From assembly GCA_040383485.1 (NCBI GenBank), contig JBEIDK010000028.1, forward strand, positions 1-28,975: DNA of 28,975 nt. Reading direction: 5' to 3'. Positions within the stretch are counted from its first letter, which is position 1. The number at the start of each line of letters is the position of its first letter. Below, piece by piece: positions 1 to 8,200 of the stretch. The position numbers and the translations under genes were made by a program. Source of the DNA: JBEIDK01 sp040383485 (lineage in GTDB: Bacteria; Bacteroidota; Bacteroidia; UBA4408). The notes beneath the pieces are model-generated. The model did not search any database and was not told where the DNA came from. It was given only the letters and a program-made list of their open reading frames with translations.

Positions 1-1311
1 ATAACATTGCATATTGCTGATGATTCAGAAGAGTTTTTAGAAAACGCACGAATCACTACACTACTTAATAAATATTGCAAATTTTTACCTATTGAAATTC
101 ATTTCGAGGATAAAGCAATAAACAATACTGCTCCTGCTTGGACAAAAAAGCCTGCAGATTTAAGCGACGAAGACTATAAAAATTTTTATCGTGAATTATA
201 TCCAATGAATTTTGAAGACCCATTGTTTCATATTCATTTGAATGTTGATTTTCCATTTAACTTAACAGGTATTTTGTATTTCCCTAAGTTAAAAAACACA
301 ATGGAACCTCAACGAGACAAAATACAGCTATATAGCAACCAAGTATTTATTACTGATAATGTTGAGAATATTGTTCCAGAATTTTTAACTTTATTAAAAG
401 GTGTATTAGATTCTCCAGACATTCCGTTAAATGTAAGTCGCAGCTATTTACAAGCCGATGGCAATGTTAAAAAAATAAGCAGCCATATAACCAAAAAGGT
501 GGCCGATAAGTTGGAAGACTTAATGAAAAAAGACCGTGCTGATTTTGAAAACAAATGGAACGACATTAATATTTTTATTAAATATGGAATGTTGAGTGAA
601 GAGAAGTTTTATGAGAGGGCTAATAAGTTTTTCTTATTCAAAACTACCGAGAACAAATACTACAATTTTGAGGAATTTACTGATAAGGTTAAGGATACTC
701 AAAAAGACAAAGACGGCAAAACAATTTATTTATACACTAATAATGTTGTAGAGCAACACACTTTTATTGAAGCTGCAAAAAATAGGGGTTATGAAGTGTT
801 GGTTATGGATGGTCCTTTTGATTCTCATTTTGTAAATCATTTAGAGAGTAAATTAGAGAATGTATCGTTTGCTAGAGTTGATGCTGATGTAATTGATAAT
901 TTAATTAAGAAGGAAGAAAATACAATTTCAAAACTTGATGATGCGCAAAAGGAAACATTGAAAGGTGTTATTGAAGAAGTATTACCAAAAGAAAAGTACT
1001 CAATACAATTTGAGAATATGAGTGAAAAAGACCAACCAATGGTGATAACACAACCTGAATTCATGCGCAGAATGATGGACATGAATAAACTTGGTGGCGG
1101 AGGAATGAGTATGTTTGGCTCAATGCCTGAAATGTATAACGTGGTAGTAAATACAAACCATCCGTTAAGTTCAAAAATATTGGCAGAAGCCGATTCGGTA
1201 AAAAGAACAAATATAGCAAAGCAAGCGGCAGACTTAGCTTTGTTAAGCCAAAACATGCTTAAAGGCGAAGAACTTTCTAAATTTATTACCAGAAGTTTAG
1301 AATTAATCTAG
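1..1311 (+). CDS. htpG: Molecular chaperone HtpG (Hsp90), 5'-truncated by the window edge
   Basis: This is the C-terminal two thirds of the bacterial Hsp90 chaperone, an ATP-dependent cytoplasmic homodimer that helps fold and protect client proteins. The reading frame is open from base 1, so the true start lies upstream; the first in-frame TTG (base 7) falls inside the conserved ITLHI strand and is not a start. About 436 codons remain of a protein usually near 610-630 residues. The missing part is the N-terminal ATPase domain. The middle domain is present (LTGILYFPK, followed by a YSNQVFITDN stretch), as is the C-terminal dimerisation domain. The Gly/Met-rich linker (LGGGGMSMFGSMPEMYN) followed by VNTNHPLSSKIL is a pattern I associate with Bacteroidota HtpG. 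The gene ends at a strong terminator that it shares with the convergent gene. Confidence 0.96.
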   Translation: MTLHIADDSEEFLENARITTLLNKYCKFLPIEIHFEDKAINNTAPAWTKKPADLSDEDYKNFYRELYPMNFEDPLFHIHLNVDFPFNLTGILYFPKLKNTMEPQRDKIQLYSNQVFITDNVENIVPEFLTLLKGVLDSPDIPLNVSRSYLQADGNVKKISSHITKKVADKLEDLMKKDRADFENKWNDINIFIKYGMLSEEKFYERANKFFLFKTTENKYYNFEEFTDKVKDTQKDKDGKTIYLYTNNVVEQHTFIEAAKNRGYEVLVMDGPFDSHFVNHLESKLENVSFARVDADVIDNLIKKEENTISKLDDAQKETLKGVIEEVLPKEKYSIQFENMSEKDQPMVITQPEFMRRMMDMNKLGGGGMSMFGSMPEMYNVVVNTNHPLSSKILAEADSVKRTNIAKQAADLALLSQNMLKGEELSKFITRSLELI

Positions 1312-1327
1312 AAATAAAAAAAGTAAT

Positions 1328-1359
1328 AAAAAAGCCATCTTATTATAGATGGCTTTTTT
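1328..1359. terminator. Bidirectional intrinsic terminator between htpG and the amidotransferase gene
   Basis: A GCCATCT / AGATGGC stem (1334-1340 and 1347-1353) with a 6-nt TATTAT loop is flanked by six A residues on the left and six T residues on the right. It therefore has the U-tract needed on both strands. It lies between two convergent genes (stops at 1311 and 1365). Confidence 0.9.
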
Positions 1360-1364
1360 ATTTA

Positions 1365-2504
1365 TTATTTCCCAACAATAGATTTTTTTATTTTTCTGGC
1401 AAACTTAACATAAGGTATTAAGCGGTCATACCAATGCAAAATAGAAGGGTAATCTTTATGTTGTTTAATTGGGTTATTCATCAATTCCTCAAAATAAGCT
1501 TCAGTAATTCCAAGTTTTTTTATCAAATATTCCTTGTCTTCAAGTAAAAGTTCTTCTGTAGGATAAGGATTTTTCTTAATTTCTTGAAGTGCTTTTTCTC
1601 GCGTAATTTGTCCTGAACATATTAAGGTACTTAAATGACTTTTTCGTTTATCTATTCCAAATTTTTTGTAAAGAATGTAACCTTGATAAAAACGTGTAAA
1701 TATATTTTCGTAATGCTTCCCACCATAATCACGCCATCCAAGTTCCTTCTGGATGAATTCTTTTATTTTCTGTTTATCATATTCAACCCAATTTAAAGGA
1801 GTATAAGTTTTAATCCCTTTGATATTCATTAAATACCAGCCTTTCATAACTCCTAAATAAGGAAACGTTTTTAACTTAACCTTTCCAAATTTTTTATGAA
1901 TAGCTTTTAAGTTGATAATATCATATTTAAAATGAGTGAATGTTGGTGGAAGCCAACCTTCAGTTACAGTATTATGACCTATGAGAATATGCTTAATATT
2001 TTTTTCTTTTGCAATTTTGAAAATTGCAGCAGCGTAGGCATTATCAGTTGGAATGTCTATATCAAGCACTGATGCCTTTAAGTAGGAGAGTTGTAAATCC
2101 TTAATCTCATTCCAGTCAATAACATAAGTATATAAATCGAAGCCTAATTTTTTTACCAAATGCTCAATATTCATAACAGATAACTCCGTATTCCAACCAT
2201 TATCAACATGAACAACTAATGGTCTTAAACCCCACTCCTTTGTTTTGTAAGCTAAATAAGTACTGTCAACTCCACCACTAACGCCAATAATACAATCGTA
2301 ATCTTTATTTTTACCAGATTGTTTTAACTCTGATAACATTGCATTTATGGCACTTTCTGCATTAGCACCACGTTTAACTGTTTTAGCAGAAATGTCTGAA
2401 TAAATATGACAAATAGAACAAACTCCTTTTTCATCAAAAGTAATATCAGGATAATCATTAGTATCCATGATACAGTTTGAACATATTTGGTATTGTTTAA
2501 TCAA
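1365..2504 (-). CDS. N-acetyl sugar amidotransferase (WbpG/PseA/LegG type)
   Basis: This is an ATP-PPase-fold amidotransferase of 380 codons, the usual family length. Relatives convert an N-acetyl group of a nucleotide-linked sugar into an acetamidino group, using ammonia and ATP, during synthesis of O-antigens or flagellin/surface glycans. The N-terminus carries paired cysteines (CSNC at residues 8-11, CSIC at 29-32), probably a metal-binding ribbon. The PP-loop SGGVDS is at 76-81, and HILIGHNTVTEGW follows about 95 residues later. No ATG precedes the CSNC motif, so the start is placed at a TTG (2504); an in-frame stop lies 15 nt further upstream. It diverges from a hisH-hisF pair, the partners expected for this family. 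Acceptor sugar unknown: no sugar-nucleotide or glycosyltransferase genes are in the window. It could be wbpG, pseA or legG in the strict sense. Confidence 0.85.
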   Translation of the reverse strand: MIKQYQICSNCIMDTNDYPDITFDEKGVCSICHIYSDISAKTVKRGANAESAINAMLSELKQSGKNKDYDCIIGVSGGVDSTYLAYKTKEWGLRPLVVHVDNGWNTELSVMNIEHLVKKLGFDLYTYVIDWNEIKDLQLSYLKASVLDIDIPTDNAYAAAIFKIAKEKNIKHILIGHNTVTEGWLPPTFTHFKYDIINLKAIHKKFGKVKLKTFPYLGVMKGWYLMNIKGIKTYTPLNWVEYDKQKIKEFIQKELGWRDYGGKHYENIFTRFYQGYILYKKFGIDKRKSHLSTLICSGQITREKALQEIKKNPYPTEELLLEDKEYLIKKLGITEAYFEELMNNPIKQHKDYPSILHWYDRLIPYVKFARKIKKSIVGK

Positions 2505-2555
2505 AATTATTTTAGAAGGTTAAATGATTAATAAAAATAAATATTTTTAAAATAT

Positions 2556-2563
2556 CAAATATA
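2556..2563 (-). promoter_or_regulatory. Candidate Bacteroidota -7 element for the amidotransferase gene
   Basis: TATATTTG on the minus strand matches the TAnnTTTG consensus of the Bacteroidota primary sigma factor. A TTTTG lies upstream of it (2579-2583), but the 15-nt spacer is shorter than the usual 17-23. The element lies about 50 nt upstream of the TTG start. Such matches occur by chance in DNA this AT-rich. Confidence 0.3.
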
Positions 2564-2748
2564 TATTTTTTAAGGTTGCAAAATTCTAATTTTAAATCAA
2601 TAAATCAATATTTATTTTAATATAAATTAGCATTAAAATATTTAATGTATAATCAATTTATTAGTTTTACTTTTTAGTTGTGAAGCAATTTGAAATCATA
2701 GATTTATCTTCAAGTGAATGCTTTATAAAATTGACTCCAAAAAATTAC

Positions 2749-2756
2749 TAATTTTG
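2749..2756 (+). promoter_or_regulatory. Candidate -7 element ahead of hisH
   Basis: TAATTTTG fits TAnnTTTG, and a TTGAC lies at 2731-2735, again with a short 15-nt spacer. The element ends only 8 nt before the hisH ATG, so it would give a nearly leaderless transcript. It is a weak candidate, reported because it is the only consensus match close to the start. Confidence 0.25.
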
Positions 2757-2764
2757 GTAACAAT

Positions 2765-3382
2765 ATGATTGCAATAATAGATTATGAAATGGGTAATGTT
2801 GGCTCTGTTTATAACATGCTCAAAAAAATTGGTGCTAAAAGCATTATCACCAATAATAAGCTAGAAATTGAAAATGCTCAAAAAATTATTATTCCTGGAG
2901 TTGGAGCATTCGATAGCGGAATGGAACAGTTAGAAAAGTTTGTTTTAATTTCTATTATTAAAAAAAGAATTTTAGAAGATAAAATACCTGTATTAGGCAT
3001 TTGTTTAGGTGCTCAATTGATGCTGAAAAAAAGTGAAGAGGGTTTAAAAGAAGGGCTTGGTATATTAGATGGGTTTGTAAAACGATTTGATTTTAGTAAT
3101 ATATCTGAAACATTAACAATTCCCAGTATGGGCTGGAATCAAGTATTAGTGCGTAAAAAAAGTAGTTTGATTAATGAACTACCAGAAGACCCAAGATTCT
3201 ATTTTGTACATTCATATCATTTTAAATTGAACAGTAGTGCGGATGAATTATTAGCTTCTAATTACGGATATGAATTTACTTCTGCTTTTGAGAAGGATAA
3301 TATTGCTGGAGTTCAATTTCATCCAGAAAAAAGCCATAAGTTCGGAATGAAACTACTAAGTAATTTTTCTAATTTATTTTAG
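2765..3382 (+). CDS. hisH: HisH-type glutamine amidotransferase subunit (HisH2, surface-sugar amidation)
   Basis: This is a class I glutaminase of the imidazole glycerol phosphate synthase family. It hydrolyses glutamine and passes the ammonia to its HisF partner. At 205 residues it has standard length. The catalytic nucleophile is Cys80 in GICLGAQ, with His186 and Glu188 in FHPEKS; PGVGAF (44-49), PSMGWN (120-125) and YFVHSYH (146-152) are the conserved HisH signatures, so the glutaminase should be active. The hisF gene starts 2 nt after its stop. Its position opposite a WbpG-type amidotransferase, and the absence of any other his gene, suggest that it supplies ammonia for sugar amidation rather than for histidine synthesis. 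The fold and family are certain; the pathway is inferred. Confidence 0.92.
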   Translation: MIAIIDYEMGNVGSVYNMLKKIGAKSIITNNKLEIENAQKIIIPGVGAFDSGMEQLEKFVLISIIKKRILEDKIPVLGICLGAQLMLKKSEEGLKEGLGILDGFVKRFDFSNISETLTIPSMGWNQVLVRKKSSLINELPEDPRFYFVHSYHFKLNSSADELLASNYGYEFTSAFEKDNIAGVQFHPEKSHKFGMKLLSNFSNLF

Positions 3383-3384
3383 CA

Positions 3385-4146
3385 ATGTATAGAACTAGAG
3401 TTATTCCGGTTTTATTATGCAATGCTGCAGGTAGCTTGGTGAAAACTGTTGGTTTTAAGAAACCAGTATATATTGGAGACCCAATTAATGCAGTTAAAAT
3501 ATTTAATGATAAAGAAGTTGATGAGTTGATTTTTCTTGATATTACTGCAACACATCAAAAAAGAAAACCAAACTTTAGCTATATAAAAGATATTGCCACA
3601 GAAGCTTTTATGCCTTTGTGTTATGGTGGAGGTATTCAAAGCATAAATGATATAACCGAAATAATAAAGAGCGGCATTGAGAAGGTTTGTATAAATTCAT
3701 ATTTGAGTGAAGACATTAATTTAATAAGTAGATGCGCCGAAAAATTTGGAAGTTCTGCCACGGTAGCCTCTATTGATGTTAAAAAAGATTTTTGGGGTAA
3801 GTATAAAGTAATGGTTAGAAATGGTGAAAAAGCAATGGCCATAAGTCCAAAGGAATTTGCCCAAAAAGTTGAATTAAAAGGTGCAGGAGAAATTATGCTC
3901 AATTCAATTGAGAAAGATGGATTTATGAATGGCTTTGATTTGAATTTGATTCAGGAGGTATCAAGTTCAGTAAATATTCCTGTAATAGCTTGCGGAGGTG
4001 CCGGTAATTTGCAGCACTTAAAGCAGGGCATTGACTCAGGCGCATCTGCGGTAGCTGCGGGTAGTATGTTTGTATTTCAAGGTAAACACAAAGCGGTTTT
4101 AATATCATATCCAACAATTAGTGAATTAAAGTCAATTGGCATTTAA
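3385..4146 (+). CDS. hisF: HisF-like ammonia-channelling subunit lacking the catalytic Asp11 (HisF2/WbpI role)
   Basis: A (beta/alpha)8 barrel of 253 residues, the usual HisF length. Conserved blocks include GDPINAVKIFNDKEVDELIFLDIT, the phosphate-binding loops GGG (81-83) and GGAG (204-207), and GAGEI..SI..DG (166-179). In true HisF the general acid/base residues are Asp11 and Asp130. Here the N-terminus reads RVIPVLLCN, placing Leu at position 11, whereas the second Asp is kept (Asp131 in ASIDVKK). This IPVLL variant is what I recall from the HisF2 proteins that work with WbpG amidotransferases. The barrel probably serves as an ammonia tunnel rather than a PRFAR cyclase. It is translationally linked to hisH (2-nt gap) and ends 7 bp from the convergent adaptor gene. 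Confidence 0.92.
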   Translation: MYRTRVIPVLLCNAAGSLVKTVGFKKPVYIGDPINAVKIFNDKEVDELIFLDITATHQKRKPNFSYIKDIATEAFMPLCYGGGIQSINDITEIIKSGIEKVCINSYLSEDINLISRCAEKFGSSATVASIDVKKDFWGKYKVMVRNGEKAMAISPKEFAQKVELKGAGEIMLNSIEKDGFMNGFDLNLIQEVSSSVNIPVIACGGAGNLQHLKQGIDSGASAVAAGSMFVFQGKHKAVLISYPTISELKSIGI

Positions 4147-4153
4147 TGCATTG

Positions 4154-5296
4154 CTATTCCTTGTTTTTTAGTTGCATTAAAAGTGAATAAGCCCCTTTTG
4201 TTACTATATTTTTATTTGAGAGTGAATCAATGTTTTTACAAATAATTTCAGAGTAATTATTTTCAGTATTACCTATTTCAACTTCAATCATTTCAAAATT
4301 ATTTTTATTAAGTTGTACAAACAAGAAATCTTTGGCATTGAAATTTACAATAGCATCATTTGGCAATGTTAAAGAGTGTTTGTTAACTAATTCAATATCT
4401 GCATTCATAAACATTCCTGGAATTAAATTTTTATCGTATTGCTCAAAATGGCAATGAACTTCAACGCTATGGTCATTGGTTAAATCCTTTCCAATTAAGA
4501 TTATTTCACACAAGTATTTTTTATCAGGTTTTGAATTTGAATAAGCGAATAGTTTTTGTCCAATACTTATTTTTTCGATATCTTTTTCAAATATGGTTAG
4601 AGCCAAATGTATATCGGTTGGATTTACAATTTCAAATAATACATCTGCAGGGTTTGCATACTTACCAATATTAACATTTACCTTAGAAACAAACCCATCA
4701 ATGGGTGATAATATATTTATGCTTCTAGAAAGATTATTTTCGTCTAATCTATCAGGATTTATACCAATTAATTTTAGCTTTTCAGAAAGTGACTTGACTA
4801 ATATTTTTTGTGTGGTATAGTCGCTTTGTGCCTGCTGAAAAAGCTTGTCGCTGCTTGCCTTACTAACGTTTAATTCTTTTTGTCTATTAAATTCAGCTTC
4901 GGTATAAATAAGTTTTGCTTTGGCAGTTAAATAATCTTGTTGAATTGAAATGTATTGTTGGTCTTCCATCACCGCAATAATTTCTCCTTTGCGTACATGC
5001 ATTCCTGGCAAAAGTGCTGATGATTTTAAATAGCCACCAAGTGGTATACTAATGCTAACCATATTTTGGGGAGGTACATCAATTTTACCATTAACTTTTA
5101 AGGTAGAAGAAATCAATCTATCTTCTAGTTTACCTACCTCTAATGATATATTTTTTAACTGTTCATCTGTAATTATTACTGTGTTCTGAAATAAGTCTTT
5201 AGGCTCATCATTAACCTTTTCTTTTGAAGAGTTACATGATGTCATTATCAGAATTAGAATTATTGATAAGCAGAAGGTTGTATTTTTTATTTTCAT
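4154..5296 (-). CDS. RND efflux periplasmic adaptor lipoprotein (CzcB/CusB family)
   Basis: This is the membrane-fusion protein that links the inner-membrane RND pump to the outer-membrane channel in a heavy-metal efflux complex. At 380 residues, it begins with a lipoprotein signal peptide ending in IMTSC, so Cys21 is the predicted lipidated residue. Next come a barrel-sandwich half (SISIPLGGYLKSSALLPGMHVRKGE), a helical hairpin (about 108-180, beginning DYLTAKAKLIYTEAEF), the second lipoyl half (NILSPIDGFVSKVNVNIGKY) and beta-barrel/membrane-proximal domains (PGMFMNADIEL). I see no His-rich or Met-rich metal-binding N-terminus. It is the last gene of the operon, 1 nt after the pump gene; adaptor genes more often precede the pump. 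The metal is not decided by this gene. Confidence 0.92.
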   Translation of the reverse strand: MKIKNTTFCLSIILILIMTSCNSSKEKVNDEPKDLFQNTVIITDEQLKNISLEVGKLEDRLISSTLKVNGKIDVPPQNMVSISIPLGGYLKSSALLPGMHVRKGEIIAVMEDQQYISIQQDYLTAKAKLIYTEAEFNRQKELNVSKASSDKLFQQAQSDYTTQKILVKSLSEKLKLIGINPDRLDENNLSRSINILSPIDGFVSKVNVNIGKYANPADVLFEIVNPTDIHLALTIFEKDIEKISIGQKLFAYSNSKPDKKYLCEIILIGKDLTNDHSVEVHCHFEQYDKNLIPGMFMNADIELVNKHSLTLPNDAIVNFNAKDFLFVQLNKNNFEMIEVEIGNTENNYSEIICKNIDSLSNKNIVTKGAYSLLMQLKNKE

Positions 5297-5297
5297 T

Positions 5298-8200
5298 TTA
5301 TTTGCTTGTTATTGAATTGATTTTAATAATACAATCGTTTAGGCTTTTAATTACATCTAAATAGTCACTTTTAATTGTAATTGCATTGTTTACAAGTAGT
5401 GTCCATTCTAAGTAATTTATCTGACCATTTTGCAATTGAATTGATGCTGTTTTTAAAATATCGGAGGCATTTTTCAAGGCACTACCTTCAAAATAATTTA
5501 ATGATTGTAAATTCATTTTATATAATTGAATTGATTGCTCAAGTTCTTTTTTTAGTTTTTCCTTTTCGAATAAAAAATTATTTTTAGCGATGTTTAAATT
5601 TACATTTGATGCACTAATTGCAGCTTTTTGAGAGCCAAAAAAAACCGGAATTCCAATTCCTAGCTGCACTGATTGAAATCTGTTTACTAAACTATAATTG
5701 ATATTATCCGCTCCAATTCCTCTTATTGTTCCATTAAAGTAAGAGGCAAATAAGTCTGGAGCCAATTTTGCTTTTTCGAGTTTTAATTTATTTGCATAAA
5801 TATTTTCATTTTGTTTCAACCACATTATATAAGGATGTTGCTCAACTATTGAAGTGTCGTAAATACTAATGTTTTCAAGTTTTAAATTAGTGTCAAGGGT
5901 TGTATATTTTACGTTTGAATTGAGTAAATAGCGAAACTCTAATAGTAATACCTCCTCATCTGTAATTAATTTTGACAATTGCATTTTTATTTGTCCTAGT
6001 TGACTTTCGGCAGTTATTTTTTCTAAGATATTTGTTTCGCCTGCGTTTAATCTTAAGGTAGCTTGAGTAAGAAAATTGGTAAAGCTACTATCTACATTTT
6101 CCAATAACTTTCGTTTTTCTTTTAAATAAATTAAGTTGTAATATACCTGAGTAATTTGCTTTTTTATTTCGTGCTCTTTTACTGAAATCAACATTCTGCC
6201 AGCTTTCCATTCTTCATTTAAGACGGATTTATTTTTGGAATACACAGTAGGAAATTTAAAACCTTGGGTGACAGATATTTTATTGTCAGTATATGCACTA
6301 TTTATTGACCCATAATCAAAAGCAATATTTGTATTAGGTAAAGAATAACTAGTACCAATAACTTTTTTATAATATTCAGTTTGAAGCTTTTCGTTTTTTA
6401 TTTCTAAACTTTGTTTTAAACCTATTTCAATAGCATCTTGAAGAGAAATAGTTTTTAAATCAGAGCCAATCAAATTCTGAGCATTTAAATTATTTGATGC
6501 TAATAAAATGCCAAGTACTAAAACGGTTACTATACTAGTTTTCGCCACTTTTGGCTTGTTTTCGAATAGTATAAAGAGTATTGGCAAAACATAAAGGGTA
6601 AGAAAGGTAGCAACCAACAAACCACCAATTACAACGGTAGCTAATGGTCTTTGTACTTCTGCTCCGGCTCCATTGCTAAGTGCCATAGGCAAAAAGCCAA
6701 GCGAAGCCACAAATGCAGTCATTAATACAGGTCTTAATCTAATTTTAGTACCCATTAAAACTATTTTTTTAGTGTCTGTCCAACCTTCATCAATTAATCT
6801 ATTAAACTCAGCAATAAGTACTATTCCGTTTAGCACTGCTACACCAAAAAGTGCTATAAATCCAACACCTGCCGATATACTAAATGGCATACTTCTTAGG
6901 TATAAAGAATAAATTCCACCGATTGCTGATAAAGGAATTGCTGAATAAATTATTAATCCTTGCTTTAGCGAACCAAAAGAAAAATATAGTAACAACAAGA
7001 TTAATAGTAATGATATTGGCACAGTAATGCTTAATCTATTTTTTGCAGCCTTAAGATTTTCAAATGCACCTCCATAAGTTATATAGTAACCACTGGGGAA
7101 TTTCACACTTTTTTCAACCTTTGTTTTGAGTTCTTCAACAATTGTTTGCACGTCGCGTTCTTCAATATTAAAACCAACAATTATTCTTCTCTTAGCATCT
7201 TCTCTTTGAATTTGATTTGGCGATTCCTTTAACTGAATCTTCGCAATTTGATGAAGCGGAATTTGTGAACCACTTGAAGTTGGTATTAATAAATCACGCA
7301 CATCCTGAATATTTTTTCTTTGGTTATATTTTAATCTTACTATCATATCAAAGCGTTTTTCTCCTTCAAATACTTGTCCTGCAACTTCTCCTGCCAGTCC
7401 TGAATTAACTATCTTGTTAATGTCCTCGATATTCAATCCATATTCAGCAATTTGTGCTCTATTATATTCAATAACAATTTGTGGCAGCCCGCTAATGGGT
7501 TCTACATAAATTCCTTTAGTACCTTCAACCTCTGCGGAAAGGGTACTGATTAATTTAGCATACTTTGTTAGCGTATCTAAATTTTCGCCAAAAATTTTAC
7601 AAACCACATCTTGTTTAGAGCCAGTCATAAGTTCATTAAATCTCATTTGTACAGGATATTGAAAGCTGGTTGCAATACCAGGAATATTGGCAACAGCAGT
7701 ATTCATTTTATCAGCAAGTTCAGGAAATGTTTTTGCCGACACCCATTCTTTTTTATCCTTTAATATTATCATCATATCAGCAGCTTCCATTGGCATAGGG
7801 TCGGTAGGAATTTCGCCACTGCCTATTTTTGAAACAACTTGTATCACCTCCGGAAATTGTGACTTTAAAATGTGTGCTGCTTTTGTAGTAGCTTCAATAG
7901 TTGTATTCAAGTTACTACCTGTTAATACTCTTGTTTCTACGGCAAAATCTCCTTCTTCAAGAGCAGGAATAAATTCACCACCTAAATTAGAAAGTAATAC
8001 TATTGATATTGAAAACAAAGCAACTACCAACAAGATAATAAGTTTAGGAATCATTAAAATTTTTGAAAGTGAACGTTGGTATAACATTTCTACTTTTTCC
8101 ATCATGCTATCAGAAAACGATTTTTTATTCGTTGTGCTTTTATTAATGAAGAGAGAACTCATCATTGGCACGTAAGTAAGAGAAAGAATAAATGCACCTA

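Noticed and set aside
837..1256. 139-codon antisense frame inside htpG
   Set aside because: Opposite to a well-conserved coding region; low-complexity Ser/Phe-rich translation typical of an antisense shadow.
2765..4146. hisH-hisF read as histidine biosynthesis genes
   Set aside because: HisF lacks Asp11, no other his gene is present and a WbpG-type amidotransferase gene is divergent beside them.
4142..4181. Inverted repeat TTTAATGCA / TGCATTAAA at the hisF-adaptor junction
   Set aside because: Large loop, AT-rich stem, no T-tract on either strand, and it overlaps the coding end of the adaptor; not convincing as a terminator.
7687..8175. 162-codon plus-strand frame inside the RND gene
   Set aside because: Antisense shadow of conserved RND coding sequence, with no start context or domain.
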